Part shown: piece by piece, positions 1 through 5,533 of the stretch
Layout: each line of letters begins with the position of its first letter
Position numbering within the stretch: position 1 is the stretch's first letter
NCBI GenBank assembly: GCA_020029625.1
Contig: JAIBJP010000003.1
Span: forward strand, 1 to 31,808
Direction of reading: 5' to 3'
Source of the DNA: Actinomycetota bacterium
GTDB lineage: Bacteria; Actinomycetota; Thermoleophilia; Gaiellales; Gaiellaceae
Length of the DNA stretch: 31,808 nucleotides
Notes under the pieces: generated by a model
The model's database searches: none
Seen by the model: the letters and a program-made list of their open reading frames with translations, nothing else
Told to the model about the DNA's origin: nothing
Made by a program: the position numbers and the translations under genes

Positions 1-1
1 C

Positions 2-331
2 GAGGGCGAGTGGCTGCTCGTCGACCGCCTCGCCGTGGAGGAGGGCAAGACGTTCCATCCGGACGTTCTTCTGCTCGGCGGCGATGGCGAGCCGAAGCTC
101 GGCGACAAGCTCAAGGGCCAGCAGGTGACGGCCAAGGTGACGGAGCACGTCCTCGGCGAGAAGGTCATCGTCGGCAAGCACAAGCGCCGCACCGGCTACA
201 GGCGCCGGAACGGGCACCGCAGCCGCCTCTCCAGGATCGAGATCCAGACGATCGGTAAGAAGGCGACGAGGGAGCCTGCAGCGAAGAAAAGCGCGGCAGG
301 CACGACCACCAAGAAGGAAAAGGCGGAATAA
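2..331 (+). CDS. rplU: 50S ribosomal protein L21 (5' end cut by window edge)
   Basis: Structural protein of the large ribosomal subunit that binds 23S rRNA. The frame is open from base 2 and reads EGEWLLVDRL, so the N-terminus (probably about 15-20 residues) lies outside the window. The L21 signature is clear: a VEEG...DVLLLGGDG segment, then the basic KHKRRTGYRRRNGHR stretch that contacts rRNA. The protein then runs into a low-complexity Lys/Ala/Thr tail of about 25 residues (KKATREPAAKKSAAG...), a common actinobacterial extension beyond the core fold. rpmA follows after 4 nt, the usual L21-L27-Obg order, so the genes are almost certainly co-transcribed. Identification is secure; only the start is missing. 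Confidence 0.97.
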   Translation, partial: EGEWLLVDRLAVEEGKTFHPDVLLLGGDGEPKLGDKLKGQQVTAKVTEHVLGEKVIVGKHKRRTGYRRRNGHRSRLSRIEIQTIGKKATREPAAKKSAAGTTTKKEKAE

Positions 332-335
332 GTAG

Positions 336-569
336 ATGGCGCACAAGAAGGGCCTCGGCTCCTCGAAGAACGGCCGCGACTCCGAGTCGAAACGCCTCGG
401 CGTCAAGATCTTCGACGGGCAAGACATCAAGGCGGGGGCGATCGTCGTCCGGCAGCGCGGCACGCGTTTTCGCGCCGGCCCGGGGACGGGTGTCGGGCGC
501 GACCACACGATCTTCGCCAAGCGCGACGGCAGGGTCGCGTTCCGCGACCGCACCATCTCGATCCTCTAA
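336..569 (+). CDS. rpmA: 50S ribosomal protein L27
   Basis: Ribosomal protein whose flexible N-terminal arm reaches toward the peptidyl-transferase centre. The 77 residues start MAHKKGLGSSKNGRDSESKR, the highly conserved L27 N-terminus, followed by GVKIFDGQ and VRQRGTRFRAGPGTGVGRDHT. There is no cleavable N-terminal extension of the kind seen in Firmicutes L27; the arm begins directly at MAHKKG. The ATG lies 4 nt after the rplU stop, with an AAAGGCGG purine stretch upstream inside rplU. It belongs to the rplU-rpmA-obgE-nadD-rsfS operon. Length and motifs fit the family. Confidence 0.98.
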   Translation: MAHKKGLGSSKNGRDSESKRLGVKIFDGQDIKAGAIVVRQRGTRFRAGPGTGVGRDHTIFAKRDGRVAFRDRTISIL

Positions 570-578
570 GGCGTCGAG

Positions 579-1727
579 TTGTTTCACGACCGGGCCCGCA
601 TCGAGGTGCGGGGAGGCCGCGGCGGCGACGGCTCGCTCAGCTTCCGGCGCGAGAAGTACGTGCCCAAGGGAGGGCCGGACGGCGGCGACGGCGGCGACGG
701 CGGCGACGTCGTCCTCGTGGCCGACCCCGACCTCCGCGACCTTGCCTTCTTCCAGCGCAAGCGCAGCTTCACCGCGGGCCGCGGACGGCATGGAGAAGGC
801 AAGAACAAGCACGGGCGTACCGGCGAGACCGTCGAGCTCCACGTTCCCGTAGGCACGCAGGTCTTCGACGAGGAAGGACGTCTGCTCGTCGACCTCGCGC
901 ACCCGGACGCCCGCGTGACTCTGACGCACGGAGGAGCGGGTGGCGCGGGGAACCGCCGCTTCGCCACCCCGACGCACCAGGCGCCCCGGCTCGCGGAGAT
1001 CGGAGCCGGAGGCGAGGAGGCGGTCGTCGAGCTCCGGCTCAAGCTGCTGGCCGACGCGGCGCTCGTGGGCTTCCCGAACGCGGGCAAGTCGTCGCTCTTG
1101 CGCCGGATCTCGAACGCGCAGCCGAAGGTGGCCGAGTACCCGTTCACCACGATCGCTCCGGTGCTGGGGACGGTGGAGTCGTCGGATGGCCGCCAGCTCA
1201 CGGTCGCCGACGTTCCGGGCCTCCTGGAGGGAGCTCACCAGGGTGTCGGTCTCGGAGACGAGTTCCTCGCCCATCTCGAGCGCGCGCGCCTGCTGATCCA
1301 CGTGATCGAAGCCCAGGAGGAGGATGTCGAGGCTCGCTTCCGGACGATCGATCGCGAGCTGCACGCCTACGGGGCCGGGCTGGACGAGCGTCCCCAGATC
1401 GTCGTCCTCAACAAGGTCGACCTCGCTCGCCCCGAATTCGCCCTCGAGGATCCACGGATCCTGGCGGCGGTCGAGACCTCCGCGGTCACCGGCGAGGGGA
1501 TCGACGAGCTGAAACGGTTGCTGTTTCGGCTCGTTCCCGAACGCGCGCCGACGCGTCCGCAAGACGAGAAGCTGGCGGATTTCCTGGTCTACCGACCCTC
1601 GGCGCCGAGGCGGCGCCCGTTCCGCATCTTCCGGACGGACAGAGGCTTCCGCGTCCGCGGCGACGCCCCGGAAGAGGCGCTGCGAGCTGCGGGCGTGAAG
1701 CCCGACGACGAGGTGGAGTTTGAGTGA
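579..1727 (+). CDS. obgE: GTPase Obg (ObgE/CgtA)
   Basis: Essential GTPase that acts in late 50S assembly and stress signalling. The 382 residues show three domains: a Gly-rich Obg fold (about 1-158, GGRGGDGSLSFRREKYVPKGGPDGGDGG), a G domain with P-loop GFPNAGKS (164-171), DVPG (211-214), NKVD (278-281) and SAVTGEG, and a C-terminal OCT domain of about 70 residues (FRIFRTDRGFRVRGDAPEEALRAAG). The start is TTG at 579, nine bases after the rpmA stop; no better in-frame start gives the conserved MFxDxxxIxVxGGxGG opening. The last 8 nt overlap nadD. Operon position with L21/L27 is classical. All nucleotide-binding motifs are intact. Confidence 0.97.
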   Translation: MFHDRARIEVRGGRGGDGSLSFRREKYVPKGGPDGGDGGDGGDVVLVADPDLRDLAFFQRKRSFTAGRGRHGEGKNKHGRTGETVELHVPVGTQVFDEEGRLLVDLAHPDARVTLTHGGAGGAGNRRFATPTHQAPRLAEIGAGGEEAVVELRLKLLADAALVGFPNAGKSSLLRRISNAQPKVAEYPFTTIAPVLGTVESSDGRQLTVADVPGLLEGAHQGVGLGDEFLAHLERARLLIHVIEAQEEDVEARFRTIDRELHAYGAGLDERPQIVVLNKVDLARPEFALEDPRILAAVETSAVTGEGIDELKRLLFRLVPERAPTRPQDEKLADFLVYRPSAPRRRPFRIFRTDRGFRVRGDAPEEALRAAGVKPDDEVEFE

Positions 1728-2286
1728 GGTGATCGGCCTTTACGGCGGCGTCTTCGATCCGCCCCACAACGGCCACGTGGCGCTCGCACGGGCCGCCCTG
1801 GACCACTTCCCCCTCGAGCGGCTCCTCGTGCTCGTCGCTGTCGCTCCAGGCCACAAGCCGGCCGATCTCGACTTCGCGACGCGCTTCGAGCTCGCACGGT
1901 TGGCCTTCGCGGGCCTCCCGCGGACCGAGGTCGGGCGGGACGAGCATGCGCGTACGATCGACATGCTCCGCGCCGACAGCTTCGACGATCCGATCTTCCT
2001 CCTTGGAGCCGACCAGTTCACGGACTTCCTGTCCTGGAAAGACCCGAACGCCGTGCTCGACCTCGCTCGGCTCGGCGTCGCCACGCGTCCCGGCTATCCG
2101 TCGGAACCGCTTGAGCATGTGCTCGGCGAGCTCGAGCGCCCCGAGAGGGTGGAGTTCTTCGAGATTCCACCCGTCGACGTCTCCTCGCGCGAGCTTCGCC
2201 GGCGCCTCGGCGCGGGCGAGCCGATCGAGGGGATGGTTCCGAACGCGGTTGCCCGGGAAATCGAGGTCGCCGGCCTTTACCGGTGA
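1720..2286 (+). CDS. nadD: Nicotinate-nucleotide adenylyltransferase
   Basis: Transfers AMP from ATP to nicotinate mononucleotide to make deamido-NAD in cytosolic NAD synthesis. The 188 residues open with GLYGGVFDPPHNGH; the GGxFDPxHxGH loop (His16-xx-His19) is the nucleotidyltransferase signature. The C-terminal VDVSSRELRRRL corresponds to the family's ISSTxIR phosphate-binding motif. A TTG start at 1720 overlaps the obgE stop by 8 nt; an in-frame GTG at 1729 would remove three residues and cannot be excluded. NadD next to RsfS is a widespread arrangement (obg-nadD-rsfS), so coupled translation from obgE is likely. Confidence 0.95.
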   Translation: MSEVIGLYGGVFDPPHNGHVALARAALDHFPLERLLVLVAVAPGHKPADLDFATRFELARLAFAGLPRTEVGRDEHARTIDMLRADSFDDPIFLLGADQFTDFLSWKDPNAVLDLARLGVATRPGYPSEPLEHVLGELERPERVEFFEIPPVDVSSRELRRRLGAGEPIEGMVPNAVAREIEVAGLYR

Positions 2287-2324
2287 TACCCTGATTCCAA
2301 GCGAATAAGGAGCTTTCGACCACC

Positions 2325-2681
2325 CTGACATCCCTCGACCAAGCACGCCGAATAGCCGACCTCGCCCAGGAGAAGCTGGCCAGGGACGTAGTGATTCTCG
2401 ACATGCGGCCGGTGTGCAGCTACACCGACTACTTCGTCGTCTGCACGGGCAACAATTCCCGGCAGGCGAAGGCGATCTACGACGAGGTGCGGGAGGGCAT
2501 GAAGCGCGCGGGAGGCTCGGTGCCTCGCCACGTGCACGGGGAGCGGGACGCGACCTGGATCCTCGCCGACTACCTCGACGTCGTCCTGCACGTGTTCACG
2601 CCCGAGGCGCGCTCGTACTACCGCCTCGAGGAGCTCTGGGGCGACGTGCCGTCGGTCGAGGTCGCCGCGATCGCTCGCTAG
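2325..2681 (+). CDS. rsfS: Ribosomal silencing factor RsfS, probable CTG start
   Basis: RsfS (Iojap family) binds L14 and blocks joining of 30S and 50S subunits when nutrients are scarce. The core is unmistakable: VVILDMRPVCSYTDYFVVCTGNNSRQAKAIYDEV, HVHGERDATWILADYLDVVLHVFTPEARSYYRLEELWGD. The first ATG/GTG/TTG in frame is GTG 2391, which would delete the conserved N-terminal helix. The frame is open back to 2295 and encodes TSLDQARRIADLAQEKLARD, matching how family members begin. A CTG at 2325 would give MTSLDQARRIAD, 12 nt after an AAGGAG Shine-Dalgarno (2307-2312). I therefore place the start there (118 aa). Function is certain; the start codon is inferred. Confidence 0.9.
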   Translation: MTSLDQARRIADLAQEKLARDVVILDMRPVCSYTDYFVVCTGNNSRQAKAIYDEVREGMKRAGGSVPRHVHGERDATWILADYLDVVLHVFTPEARSYYRLEELWGDVPSVEVAAIAR

Positions 2682-2748
2682 CGACAGGGCTGTTTTGGCT
2701 AGCTCTATCCGGCGCCGAAGCCGCCGGTCAAATAGATGATTCACGTGC

Positions 2749-2765
2749 GTGCCGCCGGGCGGCAC
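2749..2765 (+). terminator. GC-rich hairpin after rsfS, possible terminator
   Basis: A perfect six-base-pair stem (GTGCCG / CGGCAC) with a five-base loop lies 68 nt after the rsfS stop and about 80 nt before the tRNA promoter box. No T-tract follows, so this is at best a Rho-type or non-canonical terminator of the rplU operon. It may be chance in such GC-rich DNA. Confidence 0.25.
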
Positions 2766-2843
2766 GGTTCAGCTGCGACTTGGGAAGGAGCGCAACAATC
2801 AGGAGGTTGGCGTTCGCTGGGCCGGCTCGTACGAGTTCGTCGC

Positions 2844-2849
2844 TACACT
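2844..2849 (+). promoter_or_regulatory. -10 box (TACACT) of tRNA-Ala
   Basis: TACACT lies 13 nt before the first base of the tRNA, placing transcription start about 6-7 nt upstream of the mature 5' end. The same hexamer occurs before deoC (29154) and phoH (23886). No good TTGACA-like -35 is seen at the expected spacing. Confidence 0.5.
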
Positions 2850-2862
2850 GGGGCGGCAGCAA

Positions 2863-2935
2863 GGGGCCATAGCTCAGCTGGGAGAGCGCTTGGATGGCAT
2901 CCAAGAGGTCGCCGGTTCGAGCCCGGCTGGCTCCA
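2863..2935 (+). tRNA. tRNA-Ala, anticodon GGC
   Basis: A complete 73-nt cloverleaf. The acceptor stem is GGGGCCA pairing with TGGCTCC (one G-T pair), followed by discriminator A at 2935. The D arm is GCTC...GAGC, the anticodon stem CTTGG/CCAAG, the loop ATGGCAT with anticodon GGC at 2896-2898, which reads GCC/GCU alanine codons. The T arm is GCCGG TTCGAGC CCGGC. The terminal CCA is not encoded and must be added. The cyclophilin start codon lies only 7 nt downstream, so the two are probably on one transcript. Confidence 0.97.
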
Positions 2936-2942
2936 CTGTCAG

Positions 2943-3398
2943 ATGACGACTGCCACTCTGCACACCAACCGCGGCGCTGTCGCGCTCGAGCTCTTCGAGG
3001 CGGACGCGCCGAAGACCGTCGAGAACTTCGTCAAGCTCTCGAAGGACGGCTTCTACGACGGGATTACCTTCCACCGCGTGATTGCCGACTTCATGATCCA
3101 GGGCGGGTGCCCTCGCGGGGACGGCACCGGCGGTCCCGGCTACGAGTTCGAGGACGAGCCCAACGACCACGGGATCGTTCGCGGTGCGCTGGCCATGGCG
3201 AACCGAGGTCCGGACACCAACGGGAGCCAGTTCTTCATCGTCACCACCGAGGCCGCGCCCTGGCTGGACGGGAAGCACACCGTCTTCGGTCGCGTCAGCG
3301 ACGGAATGGACGTCGTCGACGAGATCTCGGACGTTCCGCGCGACTCTGCCGACCGGCCGAGCGAGCCGGTCACGATCGACCGGGTTGAGCTCTCCTAG
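2943..3398 (+). CDS. Peptidyl-prolyl cis-trans isomerase, cyclophilin type
   Basis: Catalyses proline isomerisation during protein folding; no signal peptide is seen, so it is probably cytoplasmic. The 151 residues are a compact bacterial cyclophilin: LHTNRGAVALELF, TVENFVKL, FHRVIADFMIQGG (catalytic Arg in FHRV), then NGSQFFIVT and WLDGKHTVFGRV. The ATG is 7 nt after the tRNA-Ala discriminator base and has no Shine-Dalgarno between. Either it is read from an upstream ribosome-free transcript or tRNA 3' processing leaves a nearly leaderless mRNA. Its TAG stop interlocks with the stop of the convergent DUF1385 gene in CTAG (3395-3398). The paralogue name (ppiA/ppiB) cannot be assigned. Confidence 0.95.
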   Translation: MTTATLHTNRGAVALELFEADAPKTVENFVKLSKDGFYDGITFHRVIADFMIQGGCPRGDGTGGPGYEFEDEPNDHGIVRGALAMANRGPDTNGSQFFIVTTEAAPWLDGKHTVFGRVSDGMDVVDEISDVPRDSADRPSEPVTIDRVELS

Positions 3399-4168
3399 CC
3401 CAGCTCGCGGCGGAGCACGGCCTCAACGGCCGTCAGTGCGACGCGCGTCTCCTCGAGAGCCGGCTCGCGCGTCGTCAGCCGCTGAAGACCCAAGCCGGGA
3501 AGCAGCAAGATCCGCGCGACTCTCCAGGGTGAGGCCTGGACGGCCCGCCAGAGCTCCATCGTGAGGGCGAGCGAGAGGACGGTCACGAGCAAAGGCGTGT
3601 AGAGCGCCGGCGCGAACGGCCAAACGCGGTCGGCGAGCGCCGTCACGGGGACGACGAGGGCGGCGAAGTTCGTGCCGCAGCGCCAGGAGAACCGGGATGG
3701 ACGAGCTTCGCCCGCCCACGTGGCGCCCAGGCGCCGCTCTTCGACGGCCGCGATCGCCCGATGCTCGGCGCCGTGGAGTCGCAGCGTCCTTCCGCGGAAG
3801 ATCCAGACCAGCAGCGCCGCAGTTACGAGCCCCCAGGCGACCCAAGCGGCGGCGGCGGGGAGGAACACGAACCCGAGCGGGGCCACGATCAGCGTGCCAA
3901 GAATGCGCCGCTCTCGTCTCCCCGCAACGCCGGAACGGCGGAACACCGGCGCGAACGCGGCTGCCAGCTTCATGACGCCTCGAAGCAGCGGAATCCGGTC
4001 GAAGCGCGTGCGCGGCATCGCGCCTTCTCGCAGAGTTCCATCGCGACCCGCGAAGGCCCAGAAGCGCTCGCTGACGATCACGACGCCGTCCGGCCGAGCC
4101 ATTCCGCCCAGCCGTGGCAGCTCCGGGCGCGAGTCGGCGTCGGCTAGCAGGGGGGGACAGGCACGCAC
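3395..4168 (-). CDS. DUF1385 family membrane protein
   Basis: Member of the DUF1385 (YqhQ-like) family, whose molecular function is not firmly established. Of 257 residues from a GTG at 4168, the recognisable parts are the N-terminal LGGMARPDGVV (family GGxxxxxGV motif, 20-30), two hydrophobic segments near 90-123, HGAEHRAI (132-139), WRCGTNF (162-168), and two more membrane segments around 170-203. These motifs are the family hallmarks. The start is uncertain: ATG 4102 would cut into the conserved LGGMA motif, so a start upstream of it is preferred. There is no obvious Shine-Dalgarno. It converges on the cyclophilin gene, overlapping it by 4 nt. In many bacteria this family sits near prmC/prfA; here it does not. 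Confidence 0.85.
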   Translation of the reverse strand: MRACPPLLADADSRPELPRLGGMARPDGVVIVSERFWAFAGRDGTLREGAMPRTRFDRIPLLRGVMKLAAAFAPVFRRSGVAGRRERRILGTLIVAPLGFVFLPAAAAWVAWGLVTAALLVWIFRGRTLRLHGAEHRAIAAVEERRLGATWAGEARPSRFSWRCGTNFAALVVPVTALADRVWPFAPALYTPLLVTVLSLALTMELWRAVQASPWRVARILLLPGLGLQRLTTREPALEETRVALTAVEAVLRRELG

Positions 4169-4188
4169 ACGTCAACCGTGCCTGATCC

Positions 4189-4217
4189 GGGCCGGCCGGA
4201 CAAGAGCCGACCGGCCC
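4189..4217 (-). terminator. Strong hairpin between the 25-residue gene and the DUF1385 gene
   Basis: The arms GGGCCGGCCGG (4189-4199) and CCGACCGGCCC (4207-4217) pair with one mismatch around a 7-nt loop. It lies just downstream of the minus-strand small gene that ends at 4238 and upstream of the DUF1385 start. It could end the plsC transcript, but no T-tract follows on either strand. Confidence 0.4.
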
Positions 4218-4237
4218 GTTTCAAGGTGTCGTGGGTC

Positions 4238-4315
4238 CTACCAGCGGCCGCGCGAGAAAAACCCGAGCAGTGCCAGCACGAGCACGACGATGAGGATGAT
4301 CCAGAGGATGCTCAT
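4238..4315 (-). CDS. 25-residue hydrophobic membrane peptide
   Basis: A short but well-formed gene: ATG at 4315, preceded by an AGAGG Shine-Dalgarno about 5 nt upstream, TAG at 4238-4240. The peptide starts MSILWIILIVVLV, is one continuous hydrophobic helix, and ends LLGFFSRGRW, with a basic, aromatic tail likely on the cytoplasmic side. Very similar tiny hydrophobic proteins with a GRGRW-like tail are, to my recollection, annotated as hypothetical proteins in actinobacteria; no function is known to me. The start overlaps the stop of the upstream metallophosphoesterase remnant (ATGA), so it was probably translationally coupled to that gene before it decayed. Confidence 0.65.
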   Translation of the reverse strand: MSILWIILIVVLVLALLGFFSRGRW

Positions 4316-4618
4316 GGACCTCTTGTTCCCGCTCTTTCGAGTTCGAACACCCAGAAATCGCGCCCCATGACCGGGATCGAGGCGTTGTAGACAGGCACGT
4401 TTCCGATGAATCCTTCGAAGGTTCCCGCATGCCCGTGGCCGTGGAGCACGAGATCGGGGACGTGCTCGAGAACCGGCCGCGCGAGGCGGTCGCTGCCGAG
4501 GAAGGCGAAAGATTCCCTGGGGCTCCCCCTCGAAGGTCGTCGCCATCGGCGCGTAGTGGAGGAGGACGACGCGCAGAGGGATCGCAGACGGCCCACGCGC
4601 GCGAACCGCCGACTCGGC
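4312..4618 (-). pseudogene. Metallophosphoesterase remnant (C-terminal part, frameshifted)
   Basis: Only the C-terminal 100 or so residues of a calcineurin-like phosphoesterase remain. Directly after the plsC stop, in the same frame, the sequence reads RVVLLHYAPMATTFEGEPQG; the frame then breaks and continues as FAFLGSDRLARPVLEHV and LVLHGHGHAGTFEGFIGN, ending VMGRDFWVFELE. GHxH is the last metal-binding motif of the family. Removing one base of the T-run (plus-strand AAA at 4508-4510) would join both parts in frame. The N-terminal metal-binding motifs (DxH, GDxxD, GNHE) are absent, so the gene is truncated as well as frameshifted. It lies between plsC and the 25-residue gene, with which it shares an ATGA overlap. 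Confidence 0.75.
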
Positions 4619-5386
4619 CTACGCAGCCGCCTTCTTCGCGCTCGTGGAGGAGCTTGGAATTATCGGGGCGCGCCGCAGCGGCGGATAGTGGGCGCCTGAC
4701 CGCCGGGTGCCATCCGGCAGCTCCTCGGGGAAGCCGGCCGCGATCGCCTCGCCGGCCTGGCGCCAGAGTCGCACGATCTCCTTTCCAAGGATCTCGGCTG
4801 CCTGCTTGTACCCGCGCCCGGCTCGCGGAAGGCCGCCCAGGTCGATCGGGTTCCCCCAGACGAGCGCGCAGGGCATCCGGTTGTTGCGAGTCCACCCGAA
4901 CGAGTAGATCCCGCACGGGATGATCGGGACCCCCTCCTGCAGAGCGATCATCGTCGCGCCCGGGCGCACCGCGCCGGGGTGGCCGAACGGCTGGCGGGTC
5001 CCCTCGACGAACAGGCCGACCATGTGTCCTTCGCGCGCGACCTCGCGGGCTTGGCGAAGGGCCTCGCGATCGCCTTCGCCACGGCGAACGGGGAAGGCGC
5101 CGGTCCAGGTGAGGACTTCGCCAACCACCGGCATGGCCAGGAGCTCGGCCTTGGCCATGTAGTAGATCGTTCGAGGACAGAGCGAACCGAGGAGAGAAGG
5201 GTCGATCGCGGACAGATGGTTGGCCGCGATGACGCCTCCGCCTGTCATCGGCACTCGCTCGAGGCCGTACCCGTACGAGGGGGCGAGCCAGAACGTCACA
5301 GGAGTAGCGAGGCGTCGCGCGTACGGCCAAAAGATCTCGGGATCCTCGCGCCAGAGCTTCGGAATCCCGAGTTTCGTGAGGAACAC
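4619..5386 (-). CDS. plsC: 1-acyl-sn-glycerol-3-phosphate acyltransferase (PlsC family)
   Basis: Transfers an acyl group to lysophosphatidate in phospholipid synthesis at the inner face of the membrane. The 255 residues carry the catalytic HX4D motif in NHLSAID (His57, Asp62), the FVEGTR substrate motif (128-131) and PIIPCGIYSFG, matching the PlsC/LPLAT domain. A hydrophobic stretch near 28-36 (TPVTFWLAP) may associate with the membrane. The GTG start at 5386 is the only start in the open frame, 7 nt after a TAAACT box, pointing to a leaderless mRNA. It is divergent from leuS and heads a minus-strand unit with the phosphoesterase remnant and the 25-residue gene. Which acceptor it uses in vivo is not certain. 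Confidence 0.88.
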   Translation of the reverse strand: MFLTKLGIPKLWREDPEIFWPYARRLATPVTFWLAPSYGYGLERVPMTGGGVIAANHLSAIDPSLLGSLCPRTIYYMAKAELLAMPVVGEVLTWTGAFPVRRGEGDREALRQAREVAREGHMVGLFVEGTRQPFGHPGAVRPGATMIALQEGVPIIPCGIYSFGWTRNNRMPCALVWGNPIDLGGLPRAGRGYKQAAEILGKEIVRLWRQAGEAIAAGFPEELPDGTRRSGAHYPPLRRAPIIPSSSTSAKKAAA

Positions 5387-5393
5387 CCGGGCG

Positions 5394-5399
5394 AGTTTA
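5394..5399 (-). promoter_or_regulatory. -10 box (TAAACT) of plsC
   Basis: On the minus strand TAAACT lies 7 nt before the plsC GTG, so transcription should start at or next to the first codon. It is back to back with the leuS box on the other strand (5404). Confidence 0.5.
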
Positions 5400-5403
5400 G
5401 CGC

Positions 5404-5409
5404 TACAGT
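5404..5409 (+). promoter_or_regulatory. -10 box (TACAGT) of the leuS leader
   Basis: TACAGT would start transcription near 5416, giving a leader of roughly 115-120 nt before the leuS GTG. The leader contains a short ORF (5420-5455) and an intrinsic terminator (5492-5515). Confidence 0.45.
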
Positions 5410-5419
5410 TGCGATGAGA

Positions 5420-5455
5420 ATGGAGCTCGCCCTTCCGAGCGACAGGGGGAGCTAG
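5420..5455 (+). CDS. Possible leader peptide MELALPSDRGS before leuS
   Basis: An 11-codon ORF starts 4-5 nt from the predicted leuS transcription start and ends at TAG 5453. Two of its first four residues are leucine (CTC, CTT: M-E-L-A-L). An in-frame ATG at 5414 would add M-R. Position ahead of a terminator and of the leucyl-tRNA synthetase gene suggests a leucine-sensing attenuator, but two leucine codons are few for this mechanism and no antiterminator pairing is clear. Treat as a hypothesis. Confidence 0.35.
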   Translation: MELALPSDRGS

Positions 5456-5491
5456 CGGGCGGCGCCGAGCCGGCTGCTCGACTCTCCCGCG

Positions 5492-5515
5492 GCCTCTCGA
5501 AAGAGAGGCTTTTTT
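5492..5515 (+). terminator. Intrinsic terminator in the leuS leader (attenuator)
   Basis: A perfect 7-bp stem, GCCTCTC / GAGAGGC, with a GAAA tetraloop is followed by six Ts (5510-5515). This is the best intrinsic terminator in the window. It ends only 18 nt before the leuS GTG, and no plus-strand gene precedes it for 2 kb, so it most likely acts on the leuS transcript itself. No T-box (TGGNACC) motif was found in the leader. Confidence 0.8.
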
Positions 5516-5533
5516 CGTCTCCTAGGAGCTGAA

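Noticed and set aside
165..1562. Long minus-strand frame of 465 codons opposite obgE
   Set aside because: It is a shadow of a GC-rich gene: low-complexity Arg/Ala/Glu composition, no motif, and it runs antisense to a clearly conserved protein.
2749..2946. Plus-strand frame covering the tRNA, ending AQLGERLDGIQEVAGSSPAGS
   Set aside because: That peptide is the translation of tRNA-Ala itself, a common false gene call.
4500..4520. Programmed frameshift in the metallophosphoesterase remnant
   Set aside because: No slippery heptamer or downstream structure, and the N-terminal half of the enzyme is missing, so decay is simpler.
5404..5533. T-box riboswitch before leuS
   Set aside because: No T-box motif (TGGNACC) or specifier stem could be found; only the terminator and short ORF are supported.
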